Of a DNA stretch of 14,638 bases, positions 1-7,737 are shown piece by piece. The translations under genes were made by a program, and so were the position numbers. This stretch comes from Planctomycetia bacterium (GTDB taxonomy: Bacteria > Planctomycetota > Phycisphaerae > Phycisphaerales > SM1A02), in the NCBI GenBank assembly GCA_005804005.1, contig SYPI01000096.1, positions 1-14,638 on the forward strand, in the 5' to 3' direction. The notes under the pieces are model-generated. The model saw only the letters and a list, made by a program, of their open reading frames with translations. It was not told where the DNA came from and did not search any database. Each line of letters begins with the position of its first letter. Positions within the stretch are counted from its first letter, which is position 1.

Positions 1-1901
1 AGCGAGGTAGTGGCCTGGGCCACAGTCTGCGGATGGCGCGTGGTCTGGGCGGCGCGGATCTGCACATGGGAGTGGGTGGAGAAGTCCTTCTGCGCCGCCA
101 CCACCGTCCATTGAATCTGCGTAGGTGTTGTCCACTCAAAGATCGCCGAGCGCTGGGTGTCACCGACGCCCACGCGAGTAGCGCCGTTGTGCGAGTCGCT
201 AGTCAGCCAAGTGAAGTCGGCGTTGGCGTCGTTCATCAAGCCTTCGGCCAAACCGGTCACCGTGGCAGTAACTGCCCCGCCGGAACTCGAGGTGCTGATC
301 GCGGTCTGGGTCGTGAAGTCGTCGATCACATGGCCAGCAGCACTGGCCAGCGGCACGAAGTCGCGCACTACTGTGGCGGTTGAAACCGTCGATGGCGGCC
401 GCAGCATCTCCCACTGCCGCCAGAGGTACTCGGTGGCCGCCTTCGATGTGCCCAGTTTCCACTGGATGCTGGCCAGAATCTGGCCCTTGGTGATGGTCTG
501 CACCGGCGCGGTGCCCAGCGCCGTGCCGGATGGGCCAGCGAAATCATTGACCCCGCAGCAATTGAAGTCGTTGTGGTCGGCACCGTGTATGTAGCAGCTG
601 GCCTTGTCCCCTTCGCAGCGCTCGTAGAGGTTGAAGCTCATCGCCACATTGCTGTTGGGGCAGCCGCACACATCGCCGTCGGCGGCCCCGTAGAGCATCA
701 TCATCGCGCAGGCGTGCGGGTCGCTGCCAGATCCCACGGCGCCCTGGCCATTGAAGTCAGTCGGGGCGATCGGGATGAGCAACTTGATGCTGGCGGTGTT
801 GTAGGCGGCGCTGGGTACCGAGTACGAGTTGTCAAAGAGCCGGTCGTAAGCACGGCAGATCCCATCTCCGCCGCGGCTATGGCCGATCCAGATGATGCGG
901 GTGTTGTCCATCCGGCCGTTGAGGGCCCCCGAGGCGATGGTCGCCTGCTGGTTGAACAGCGCTGCAGTGTGCTGAAGCGTGGTGGTCGAGCAGGTCTCAA
1001 TTCCCGGCACGGTGTTGTTCTGGTGGCTCATCACCACATAGCCCCAGCTGGCCAGATGATTGCCGAGGTAGTCGTTCCAGGTGTACTGGTGGCCGTTGCC
1101 GTGGCTAATGATCACCACTGGCACCACGCCGAGCGAGGCGATGGAGGTCGGGTAGTAGACCTTTGCGCTGGTGAATCCAGCGGTGGCACCGGAAGCGGTG
1201 TAGGTGACATTGGTCACCGCCAGCGGGCCGGTGGCGGCCGGGTCGCGGACCACTGTGAAACCGGGGCCCTCAGCGCCGTCGATCAGATCATTACCCGAAA
1301 GCGTGCCATCGCGATCGAGGTCGACCACCATGTCGTAGCCGCGGCCGAGTATCAGGCCGTTGTCGGCGCTCAGGCTGGCCGCGCCAGTCACCGCGAACCG
1401 ATTCGCCTGCAGGCCGCCAGCCAGAACCGTGACCGCCTGCGCCGCGCCGCGGACATCAACCAGTTGGGCATTGGCGGCCCACTCGGCGGCGCTGCGGTCG
1501 GCGACCACCCAACAGTCGGCGGTGGAACCAACCGAAATCCCGAGCGCGTCTGAGTCGATCCCGACGCTGAAGTTGGCCGCGGCGTTGTAGGCCAGCGCGA
1601 AGTGGGCCCACGGGTAGGAGGCCAGCGATACGCAGGCCAGCGGAGTGGCCCGTGGCGCGCTCTGGCATGGGCCCCAGGAACTCAGCAGGATTGCCAGATC
1701 CGCGCCACCAACCGTGCCATCGTTATCGAGGTCGGCGGTGCCGGACTGGCCCCATTCCGAGAGCATCCCGGCAAGGTCAGCGCCTTCAACTGTCCCGTTG
1801 CCATCAATATCGGGTGGGCAGGCGACGGCCTGTGGTGGGCCGAATGCACACAGAACAAGCGCAGCGGATGCAACAACTGTGGCGAGGGGAGGAGCGCGCA
1901 T
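1..1901 (-). CDS. Secreted alpha/beta hydrolase with N-terminal dockerin-like domain (partial, C-terminus beyond window)
   Basis: The frame from ATG 1901-1899 stays open for 633 codons and runs off the left edge. Residues 1-27 form a signal peptide ending AVA, cleaved before Cys28. Two dockerin-like calcium loops follow (D31-D42 and D57-D68), each leading into a helix ending in WG; the second ends WGPC at 76-79. A further DxDxDG loop lies at 194-205. The hydrolase domain, about 229-490, has an oxyanion-type HGNGH at 267-271, a nucleophile elbow GHSRG (Ser342), a likely acid at Asp408 or Asp410 in YGAADGD, and a likely catalytic His443 in GADHND. Several cysteines (413, 415, 429, 436, 448, 449) suggest disulfides. 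The region after about 505 looks like a beta-rich domain. It is probably an exported esterase, lipase or polyester hydrolase held at the surface or in a complex through the dockerin; the substrate cannot be told. AGGGAG lies 4 nt before the ATG. Confidence 0.88.
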   Translation of the reverse strand, partial: MRAPPLATVVASAALVLCAFGPPQAVACPPDIDGNGTVEGADLAGMLSEWGQSGTADLDNDGTVGGADLAILLSSWGPCQSAPRATPLACVSLASYPWAHFALAYNAAANFSVGIDSDALGISVGSTADCWVVADRSAAEWAANAQLVDVRGAAQAVTVLAGGLQANRFAVTGAASLSADNGLILGRGYDMVVDLDRDGTLSGNDLIDGAEGPGFTVVRDPAATGPLAVTNVTYTASGATAGFTSAKVYYPTSIASLGVVPVVIISHGNGHQYTWNDYLGNHLASWGYVVMSHQNNTVPGIETCSTTTLQHTAALFNQQATIASGALNGRMDNTRIIWIGHSRGGDGICRAYDRLFDNSYSVPSAAYNTASIKLLIPIAPTDFNGQGAVGSGSDPHACAMMMLYGAADGDVCGCPNSNVAMSFNLYERCEGDKASCYIHGADHNDFNCCGVNDFAGPSGTALGTAPVQTITKGQILASIQWKLGTSKAATEYLWRQWEMLRPPSTVSTATVVRDFVPLASAAGHVIDDFTTQTAISTSSSGGAVTATVTGLAEGLMNDANADFTWLTSDSHNGATRVGVGDTQRSAIFEWTTPTQIQWTVVAAQKDFSTHSHVQIRAAQTTRHPQTVAQATTS

Positions 1902-1912
1902 CCGACTCCCTG

Positions 1913-1918
1913 AGTTTA
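1913..1918 (-). promoter_or_regulatory. Candidate -10 element of the dockerin-hydrolase gene
   Basis: TAAACT on the minus strand lies 11 nt before the ATG at 1901. The same hexamer lies 8 nt before the homogentisate dioxygenase start (10968-10973). I see no convincing -35 box. The gap to the divergent transporter gene is short, so a promoter for this gene must lie about here or inside the transporter reading frame. Confidence 0.25.
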
Positions 1919-1938
1919 GCGCGTGATGCGCTTGAGGC

Positions 1939-1967
1939 TTGCCGAACCGCCCGGTTTCCCCGACACT
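1939..1967 (+). promoter_or_regulatory. Candidate promoter of the MFS-mla run
   Basis: A -35-like TTGCCG (1939-1944) and a weak -10-like GACACT (1962-1967) are separated by 17 bp. They sit 6 nt before GTG 1974. Transcription starting about 7 nt past the -10 would begin at or next to that start codon, giving a leaderless mRNA. This spacing is part of why GTG 1974 is preferred over the upstream GTG/ATG at 1923/1926. The hexamers are weak matches. Confidence 0.28.
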
Positions 1968-1973
1968 CACCGC

Positions 1974-3320
1974 GTGAATGAACCGCACCGGACGCTGACT
2001 CCCTCTGCCGCGTCCCCCGAACTTAGCGCGCCCGTGAGCCGCGCCGCAATCATGGCCGTAGTGGTGGCATCTCTGGGGTATTTCGTCGACATCTACGACC
2101 TGATTCTGTTCAGCGTGGTGCGCGTTCCCAGCCTAAAGGGGCTGGGCGCCACCGAATCCGAAGTCCTCACACTGGGCGCGTCGCTGATCAGTTGGCAAAT
2201 GTTCGGGATGGTGGTGGGCGGGCTGGCCTGGGGAATCTTGGGCGACAAGAAGGGGCGACTCTCCGTGCTGTTCGGCTCGATCATCCTCTACTCGTTGGCC
2301 AACATCGCCAACGGGTTGGTGGCCACGGTCGAGCCGGGCACTGCATGGGGCAATCTGCTGGCCACGCTAGGAATGAGCCACGGCATCGATCAGTACCGGG
2401 CGCTGCGATTCATCGCCGGGATCGGGCTGGCTGGCGAACTCGGCGCCGGTGTGACGCTGGTGAGCGAACTGCTGGGCCGCCACGCTCGCGGCTACGGCAC
2501 CACCATCGTGGCCACCTTTGGAATCTGCGGTGGCCTGATGGCTACCTTCGTGGCCGGCAAGTTCGACTGGCGCACGGCGTATTTCGTCGGCGGTGGGATG
2601 GGGCTGGCGCTCCTAGTCCTGCGCATCGGCGTGGTGGAGAGCGGGATGTTCAAGACACTTCGCACGACAACCGTCGTGCGCGGCAGCCTATTGATGCTGT
2701 TCTGGCCCCCGCGGCGCTTTCTTCGCTACGCGGCGATCGTGTTGGTGGCAGTGCCGATCTGGTTCGTGGTGGCTATCCCGGTGACCTTCGCCCCAGAGTT
2801 CGGAAAGCAGATGGGATTCACCGAGACGCTCAGTGCACCGACCGCAATCGCCTGGACATACACCGGTCTGGTGCTGGGCGACTTGGCCTCGGGACTGCTG
2901 AGCCAGTTCCTGCGCAGCCGCCGCCGGGCGCTATTGGTGTTCCTGCTGTTTACCACCGCGACCCTAGCTAGTTTCTTCATTGCCCCGAGGTTCGAGCGAG
3001 AGGCGTGGAGCTTCTACACGGTGTGTGCTGTGATGGGTCTGAGCATCGGCTACTGGGCGGTGTTTGTGACCACGGTTGGTGAACTATTCGGCACGAATCT
3101 GCGGGCCACCGCCACGACCAGCGCCCCGAATCTGGTGCGTGGGTTTGTTCCGCTGCTCACTTGGGCTTGGCTGGCGCTGGTCGGGGCTGGAATGAGCCAT
3201 GTCAACGCCGCCGCGGTAGTTGGCTTCGGCACTATCGTGGTTGCCATGGCCGCCTTGGCTTCACTTCCAGAAACTTACGGCCGCCACCTCGACTTCCTCG
3301 AAGGGCACGGCCGAGATTGA
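1974..3320 (+). CDS. MFS transporter (sugar/metabolite:H+ symporter type)
   Basis: An inner-membrane major facilitator of about 448 residues with roughly twelve hydrophobic segments. The first is AAIMAVVVASLGYFVDIYDL. The loop between segments 2 and 3 carries the MFS signature GDKKGR (residues 90-95). Segment 4 reads GIGLAGELGAGVTLVSE (149-165), with acidic and glycine residues typical of sugar and organic-acid porters. The C-terminus, LPETYGRHLDFLEG, matches the usual sugar-porter tail. The start is uncertain: GTG 1923 and ATG 1926 are in frame, but they leave only about 21 bp to the divergent gene, whereas GTG 1974 has a plausible promoter just upstream. The stop overlaps the next start as TTGA. 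The substrate is unknown; neighbouring tyrosine-degradation genes make an aromatic or organic acid possible, but that is a guess. Confidence 0.85.
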   Translation: MNEPHRTLTPSAASPELSAPVSRAAIMAVVVASLGYFVDIYDLILFSVVRVPSLKGLGATESEVLTLGASLISWQMFGMVVGGLAWGILGDKKGRLSVLFGSIILYSLANIANGLVATVEPGTAWGNLLATLGMSHGIDQYRALRFIAGIGLAGELGAGVTLVSELLGRHARGYGTTIVATFGICGGLMATFVAGKFDWRTAYFVGGGMGLALLVLRIGVVESGMFKTLRTTTVVRGSLLMLFWPPRRFLRYAAIVLVAVPIWFVVAIPVTFAPEFGKQMGFTETLSAPTAIAWTYTGLVLGDLASGLLSQFLRSRRRALLVFLLFTTATLASFFIAPRFEREAWSFYTVCAVMGLSIGYWAVFVTTVGELFGTNLRATATTSAPNLVRGFVPLLTWAWLALVGAGMSHVNAAAVVGFGTIVVAMAALASLPETYGRHLDFLEGHGRD

Positions 3321-4417
3321 GTTCTTGGGAGCCCAGCGCCGGGCCGGCGAGGCAACTCACGCTCGAAGGTGGGCTGGATGCGGCCGCCGTGGCCGCGCTC
3401 TGGGACGGCGTTGTGGAAACGATTCGTCAAGCTCCGCCACGCCAGGCGGTGATTGACATGACCAAGGTCTCCCGCGTCGACGGCGCCGGGCTGGCCATGC
3501 TGGCCGAGATCAGTCGGATCATCGCCGCTGGTGGCGGAACCCTGCGGCTGGAAGGCGCCCCGGCAGAGGCCGGGCGGATTGTTGACCAGATCGCCGCCTC
3601 GGCGCTGCCGCCGGCGCGCCAACCAGTTGGTGCGATCGAACAGATCGGGTGCGGGGTCATTGGCGCAGCGAACCATCTGGGCGATCTGGTGGAGTTCACC
3701 GGCGCGGTGGCGATCTCCTCGCGCGCGGCGCTGCGGGCCCCCGGCAGCGTGCGCTGGCGCGATGTCCTCTCAATCGCTGCGCGCACCGGTTTCGATGCCG
3801 TGGCCGTCACTTGCTTGCTCGGCTTCATCATCGGTTTCATCATCGCCTTCCAGACGCTGCCGTCGTTCCAGACTTACGGCGCTGGCAACATGGTGGCGGT
3901 GGTAATCGGTGTGGCCATGGTGCGCGAACTCGGGCCGCTGATCACCGGGGTGGTGCTGGCTGGGCGCAGCGGGTCAGCATTCGCCGCGGAACTGGGCACC
4001 ATGACGGTGACCAACGAGATCGATGCTCTGCGCACATTCGGCCTCGACCCGGTGCGCTTCCTGGTCATCCCGCGGATGCTGGCCGCCATGGTCACCACGC
4101 CGCTGCTGTCGCTGTTCTGCACCTTCCTCGGCGTACTCGGCGGCTACGCAGTGCTTGCTGGCACTGGGATGTCGGGGGCGTACTTCGTGCAAGAAGTGCA
4201 GAGTGCCATCGGTGTGATGGATCTGCTTCAGGGAATGGTCAAAGCGGGGGTGTTCGCTCTGCTAGTGGCCGGGGCCGGCTGCGCCAGCGGGCTGCAGACC
4301 GGTGCCGGGCCGGGGGCGGTCGGCGAGAGTGCCACGCGGGCGGTGGTGGCCGGGATCGTGCTGGTCATTCTCAGCGACGGCGTGATGGGTTGGCTCTTCT
4401 TCCTGATGGGCATCTGA
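3317..4417 (+). CDS. mlaE: MlaE-family ABC transporter permease with fused N-terminal STAS (MlaB-like) domain
   Basis: The membrane subunit of an Mla-type phospholipid transporter, about 366 residues. Residues 14-95 are a STAS domain (LTLEGGLDAAAVAALWDG, then IDMTKVSRVDGAGLAML) that aligns well with E. coli MlaB. Residues 108-366 are the MlaE permease, with the conserved run RELGPLITGVVLAGRSGSA followed by an E-x-G-T-M and E-I-D-A-L coupling-helix region (203-238) and about five hydrophobic segments. The start is taken as TTG 3317, overlapping the transporter stop as TTGA. No ATG or GTG lies between it and GTG 3449, which would remove most of the STAS domain; upstream in-frame starts would run through the transporter gene as an arginine/proline-rich peptide. 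The residue matching MlaB Thr52 (VDT) is Gly56 here (VDG). The ATPase gene begins on the base after the stop. Confidence 0.92.
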   Translation: MSSWEPSAGPARQLTLEGGLDAAAVAALWDGVVETIRQAPPRQAVIDMTKVSRVDGAGLAMLAEISRIIAAGGGTLRLEGAPAEAGRIVDQIAASALPPARQPVGAIEQIGCGVIGAANHLGDLVEFTGAVAISSRAALRAPGSVRWRDVLSIAARTGFDAVAVTCLLGFIIGFIIAFQTLPSFQTYGAGNMVAVVIGVAMVRELGPLITGVVLAGRSGSAFAAELGTMTVTNEIDALRTFGLDPVRFLVIPRMLAAMVTTPLLSLFCTFLGVLGGYAVLAGTGMSGAYFVQEVQSAIGVMDLLQGMVKAGVFALLVAGAGCASGLQTGAGPGAVGESATRAVVAGIVLVILSDGVMGWLFFLMGI

Positions 4418-5188
4418 ATGGCAACTGACGCAATCATCACCTTGAAGGATGCCGCAGTCGGCTACGGCGGTGAGCCGGTGCTGACGGGGTTGAACTTCTC
4501 GGTCAGGCGCGGCGAGATATTCGTGGTGGCTGGTGGCTCTGGCTGCGGCAAGTCGACAATCATGCGCACCCTCATCACACTCTTGCCGCCGATGGGCGGG
4601 CAAGTGATGCTCGATGGAGTAGACCTGGCCCGCGCCACGGGGGACGAGATCAACGCCTTGCGCCGCCGTATCGGGGTCATGTATCAGTCGGGGGCGCTGT
4701 TCGGCGGACTAACTCTCCTGGAGAATGTCCGACTGCCGCTGGAGGAGTTCACGGCCTTGAGCACCCCGGCGCAGACCGCGGTAGCCCGGGCCAAACTGGC
4801 GGTGGTGGGGCTCTCGGCCGACGCCGAGAAGCTGCCCTCGGAGGTTTCCGGCGGCATGCAGAAGCGCGCTGCCGTGGCCCGGGCGCTGGCCCTCGACGCC
4901 CCCATTGCCTTCCTCGACGAACCCACCGCCGGGCTCGACCCGGTGACGAGCGCCGAGTTCGACGAACTCATCCTCTCGCTCAATTCGCTGTTGGGCACTA
5001 CCTTCGTGGTGGTGACCCATGAACTGCCCAGCATCGAACGGATCGCTACGCGCATGGTGATCTGCGATCGGCGGCGCAAGACCGCCGTGGCCATCGGTGC
5101 GCCGCGTGAACTTCGCGAGCAGTGCACGGATCCCGAGGTTCAAGCATTCTTGAATCGGCGCTCCATGAGCGGGGCGGGGCAGTCATGA
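4418..5188 (+). CDS. mlaF: MlaF-type ABC transporter ATP-binding protein
   Basis: A cytoplasmic ATPase of 256 residues that powers the MlaE/MCE lipid transporter. All nucleotide-binding motifs are intact: Walker A GGSGCGKST (39-47), Q-loop Gln90 in MYQSGALF, signature SGGMQKR (144-150), Walker B IAFLDEP (163-169) followed by TAGLDP, and switch His201 in VVVTHEL. The MYQSGALF Q-loop and the SGGM(Q/R)KR signature are characteristic of the MlaF/MKL group rather than of sugar or amino-acid importers. The ATG directly follows the mlaE stop (TGA 4415-4417), and the gene's own stop overlaps the next start as ATGA, so translation is probably coupled along the transporter genes. Confidence 0.95.
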   Translation: MATDAIITLKDAAVGYGGEPVLTGLNFSVRRGEIFVVAGGSGCGKSTIMRTLITLLPPMGGQVMLDGVDLARATGDEINALRRRIGVMYQSGALFGGLTLLENVRLPLEEFTALSTPAQTAVARAKLAVVGLSADAEKLPSEVSGGMQKRAAVARALALDAPIAFLDEPTAGLDPVTSAEFDELILSLNSLLGTTFVVVTHELPSIERIATRMVICDRRRKTAVAIGAPRELREQCTDPEVQAFLNRRSMSGAGQS

Positions 5189-6186
5189 GTCAGGGTCGCA
5201 GCGCGGCATACAAGGTCGGCGTGTTCACTGTCGCGGCTACGGGATTGCTGTTGGCTGGGGTGGCCACGCTTTCCAGCCGGGCCATGTTTGCGCCTACGGT
5301 GCTGTGCGAGTCGTACTTCACTGAGTCAATCAATGGATTGGCCGTTGGTTCGGTGGTGAAGTACCAGGGGGTGACCGTCGGCCAGGTGGATCACATCGGA
5401 TTTCCAGCGCTGCAGTACGAGGAAGCTGGTTCGATGCTTCAGGCACCGTACGACACTTATGTCTCGGCCCACATGAGCCTTCACGTGGGGGCCGAAGGGC
5501 ACCTGACCGTCACCGAGTTGAAGGAGGCGCTGACCAAGGCCGTCAGTAGGGGATTGAGGGCCCGGGTGACCATGGCCGGGATTACCGGCGGCGCGTATGT
5601 TGCTCTGGAGGTAATGGACCCGGCCACCTACCCCGAACTCAAGGTGCCTTGGACACCGGCCAGTCTCTACATCCCATCGGCGCCCGGGCAGTTCGACCTG
5701 CTGATGCGCAACATTGACAACATCGCTGCTGGATTCTCCAAGATCGATTTCCCGGCGCTGGGCAAGGCTTCGCAGAAGCTGGTGGAGGATATCGACCGAG
5801 TGGTTGTGGATGACGCCAAGCCGATGCTCGATCAGATCGAAGCGGCCAGCGTGCGGCTGAAGGCCGTACTTGACGATCCCGGCATAAAGGCGACGATCGA
5901 CAATCTAGAGAGCACCTCGGCCGATCTTTCCGAGGTGATGGGTACCGGCAAGACCAGCCTGCGGCAGTTCATCGCCGCGTTGCCGGGCACGATTCAATCC
6001 ATCAAGGAATTGTCCGACCGGCTCGACTCAGTGGTGGCCGAGGATGAACCGCAGATACGGCAGTTGATCGACCAGCTCAACTCCATCGCCGCCAACCTTG
6101 ATGCCGTCGTCCGCAGTCTGAAGACCAATCCTTCCCGAATCCTGTTCGGTGAAAATCCGCCGGTGCAGGCCCCGAACGCGCCATGA
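5185..6186 (+). CDS. mlaD: MlaD-type MCE domain protein
   Basis: A periplasmic lipid-binding subunit of 333 residues, anchored by one N-terminal membrane segment (about 10-30, VGVFTVAATGLLLAGVATL). A single MCE domain covers about 37-145, with the diagnostic stretch SINGLAVGSVVKYQGVTVGQV. A long, mostly helical region (about 170-315) with regularly spaced hydrophobic residues follows and ends in SLKTNPSRILFGE, a motif common at the end of MlaD/YrbD-like and mycobacterial-like MCE proteins. The protein is much longer than E. coli MlaD (about 180 residues), so the extra helices may build a tunnel or needle across the periplasm, as in larger MCE assemblies; that is inference. ATG 5185 overlaps the mlaF stop (ATGA) and has a G-rich stretch just upstream. 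An upstream in-frame extension to 5122 would run back into mlaF. Confidence 0.93.
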   Translation: MSQGRSAAYKVGVFTVAATGLLLAGVATLSSRAMFAPTVLCESYFTESINGLAVGSVVKYQGVTVGQVDHIGFPALQYEEAGSMLQAPYDTYVSAHMSLHVGAEGHLTVTELKEALTKAVSRGLRARVTMAGITGGAYVALEVMDPATYPELKVPWTPASLYIPSAPGQFDLLMRNIDNIAAGFSKIDFPALGKASQKLVEDIDRVVVDDAKPMLDQIEAASVRLKAVLDDPGIKATIDNLESTSADLSEVMGTGKTSLRQFIAALPGTIQSIKELSDRLDSVVAEDEPQIRQLIDQLNSIAANLDAVVRSLKTNPSRILFGENPPVQAPNAP

Positions 6187-6809
6187 GGTTGCCAATGCGT
6201 CCACCCACGAGTGCTTTCATCCTGCTGCTGATCTGCGCGGTGAGTGCCACCGGGTGTTCGCAGCCGTATCAGGCTGAGTCGCTGTTCGGATTGGGCTCCG
6301 CACCTGCTGCCCAAGCGACTGCGGCGCGCAAGGATTCGCTGGAGGTGCGCTCGATCGCCATCGCCCCGCCCTGTGACTGCGAGCAGTTCACCTACCGCTA
6401 CGCCGATGGCCGCATGCGCAACGATGACTACGCCGGATTCATCGCTCCGCCCGCGGCGTTGCTGGGCACCACGCTGACCCAGCGGCTGGCGGCGGCGGGA
6501 GTGTTCCAGACGGTCATCGGTCCCCAGACTTCAATGGCGGCTGACTTCTCGCTGGTGGTGTCCATCGACTTCCTCGGCGTGGACTTCGACGCTGCTGGAA
6601 CTGGGGCAGGGCTGCTGACCGGTCGAGCGTGGCTGCTGGACGGGGAGGGGCGGTCAGGAAAGCCGGTGTTCCAGTGGGAGCACAGTGCGAGTTCGGCCCT
6701 CACGGCCAACACTCCCGACGCAGTTGCTCAGGCCCTCAGCGCCGCCACCGATTCATGGCTAGACGCGCTGGCGGCGGCGCTGCGCAGCGGCGCCCCATCC
6801 GCGCCATAA
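6183..6809 (+). CDS. ABC-type transport auxiliary lipoprotein (PqiC/YmbA-like)
   Basis: A 208-residue lipoprotein with a hydrophobic segment (residues 11-20) and lipobox SATGC, lipidated at Cys25. The domain at about 53-200 fits the ABC_trans_aux family: SLEVRSIAIAPP, then FTYRYADGRMRNDDYAGFIAPPAALL, then LTQRLAAAGVFQTV. Such proteins sit at the inner face of the outer membrane and receive or deliver lipid for MCE transporters, so it probably takes the outer-membrane role here; no MlaA or MlaC gene is seen. The annotated ATG overlaps the mlaD stop (ATGA). A second ATG at 6195 has a better-spaced GAGG and may be the true start, which would shorten the leader by four residues. An unusual CDC pair lies at 64-66. 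Confidence 0.86.
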   Translation: MRLPMRPPTSAFILLLICAVSATGCSQPYQAESLFGLGSAPAAQATAARKDSLEVRSIAIAPPCDCEQFTYRYADGRMRNDDYAGFIAPPAALLGTTLTQRLAAAGVFQTVIGPQTSMAADFSLVVSIDFLGVDFDAAGTGAGLLTGRAWLLDGEGRSGKPVFQWEHSASSALTANTPDAVAQALSAATDSWLDALAAALRSGAPSAP

Positions 6810-6816
6810 TGCCCCA

Positions 6817-7737
6817 GTGAAGAGCGTCCACGCACTCATGTCGACGGTGGTCGACTACGCGGGCCTGTACCCACCAGCGGCACTTGATGCCCCGACGGTG
6901 GTTGCCAACTATGGCAAGATCACCGCCGGCCGCAACAGCTGGATGCTGGGCCGCTTGGTCTGGCCAACGGCACGGCTGCCGGAACTCTCTGAAATTGCCA
7001 AGTCGCATGCCCCGACCGCGCAGCCGCCCGAAACCGAGGGCGCGTGGGCCATTACCGCGGTCACCTTGCCCGCCAACGATGCGGCCTTCGCCGATTCGCT
7101 GACTGCGGTGGAGCACTTCAACCACCGGCACGAGCAGGAAGGCGAGCCAGCCATGCGCATCGACTCGCTGGAGATTCGGGTTGCCTCGGCAGTGGATGTG
7201 CAACGCACCGCCGACCGGTTGCCCGAGGGGCTGTTCCCATACTTCGAGATTCCCTGGGAACCCGACCCCCGCGGGATGATCGCCGCGCTGGCCGACTTGG
7301 ACTGCGGCGCGAAAGTGCGGACCGGCGGAGAAGCAGCAGCGGCGTTCCCTTCACCCCGCCAACTGGCCCGCTTCATCGCCGCCTGTCACTTCGCCCGCGT
7401 GCCGTTCAAGGCCACCGCTGGCCTTCACCGGGCGCTGGGGCACGCTTCGGAAGCGACTGGCGCAACCCACTTCGGCTTTCTGAATGTGTTCTTGGGCGCC
7501 TGCCTGCTGCACGCGGGCCGAGTCGATGCCGAGGCGCTGGAGATGCTGTTGTCCGACTCAGATCTAGGTTCGTTTGACTTCTGCGACCGAGCGATCGCCT
7601 GGCGCGAGGCATCTCTCTCCGCCGAAGAAATCGAAGATGCCCGTGGTCGCTTTGTTCACTCTTTCGGCAGCTGCTCATTCGAGGAGCCGCTGCACGATCT
7701 GGTGCATCTCGAACTGGTTCCGGCGGGGGTGTCGTGA
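6817..7737 (+). CDS. Conserved protein of unknown function, coupled to fumarylacetoacetase
   Basis: A soluble protein of 306 residues with no signal peptide or membrane segment. I do not recognise a named domain, but several stretches look like conserved motifs: DYAGLYPPA (13-21), YFEIPWE (142-148), GAKVRTGG (164-171), PFKATAGLH (196-204), HFGFLNVFLGA (218-228) and FGSCSFEEP (283-291). Short beta strands ending in charged residues and alternating with helices suggest a (beta/alpha) barrel with Lys166, Arg168, Lys198 and His204 near an active site; this is inference. From memory, similar proteins occur in other phyla without an assigned role. It starts at GTG 6817, 7 nt after the lipoprotein stop, with CATAAT just upstream, and its stop overlaps the fumarylacetoacetase start as GTGA. 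That tight link suggests a role in tyrosine/homogentisate breakdown. Confidence 0.8.
   Translation: MKSVHALMSTVVDYAGLYPPAALDAPTVVANYGKITAGRNSWMLGRLVWPTARLPELSEIAKSHAPTAQPPETEGAWAITAVTLPANDAAFADSLTAVEHFNHRHEQEGEPAMRIDSLEIRVASAVDVQRTADRLPEGLFPYFEIPWEPDPRGMIAALADLDCGAKVRTGGEAAAAFPSPRQLARFIAACHFARVPFKATAGLHRALGHASEATGATHFGFLNVFLGACLLHAGRVDAEALEMLLSDSDLGSFDFCDRAIAWREASLSAEEIEDARGRFVHSFGSCSFEEPLHDLVHLELVPAGVS

Noticed and set aside
573..1553. Long plus-strand open frame of about 326 codons
   Set aside because: It is antisense to the dockerin-hydrolase gene, has a low-complexity His/Val/Ala/Gly composition and no domain. The minus-strand frame has a signal peptide, calcium loops and a catalytic triad.
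1923..1973. Upstream GTG/ATG starts of the MFS gene
   Set aside because: They leave only about 21 bp to the divergent gene and add a non-conserved leader. GTG 1974 has promoter-like hexamers at suitable spacing. They are not excluded, only less likely.
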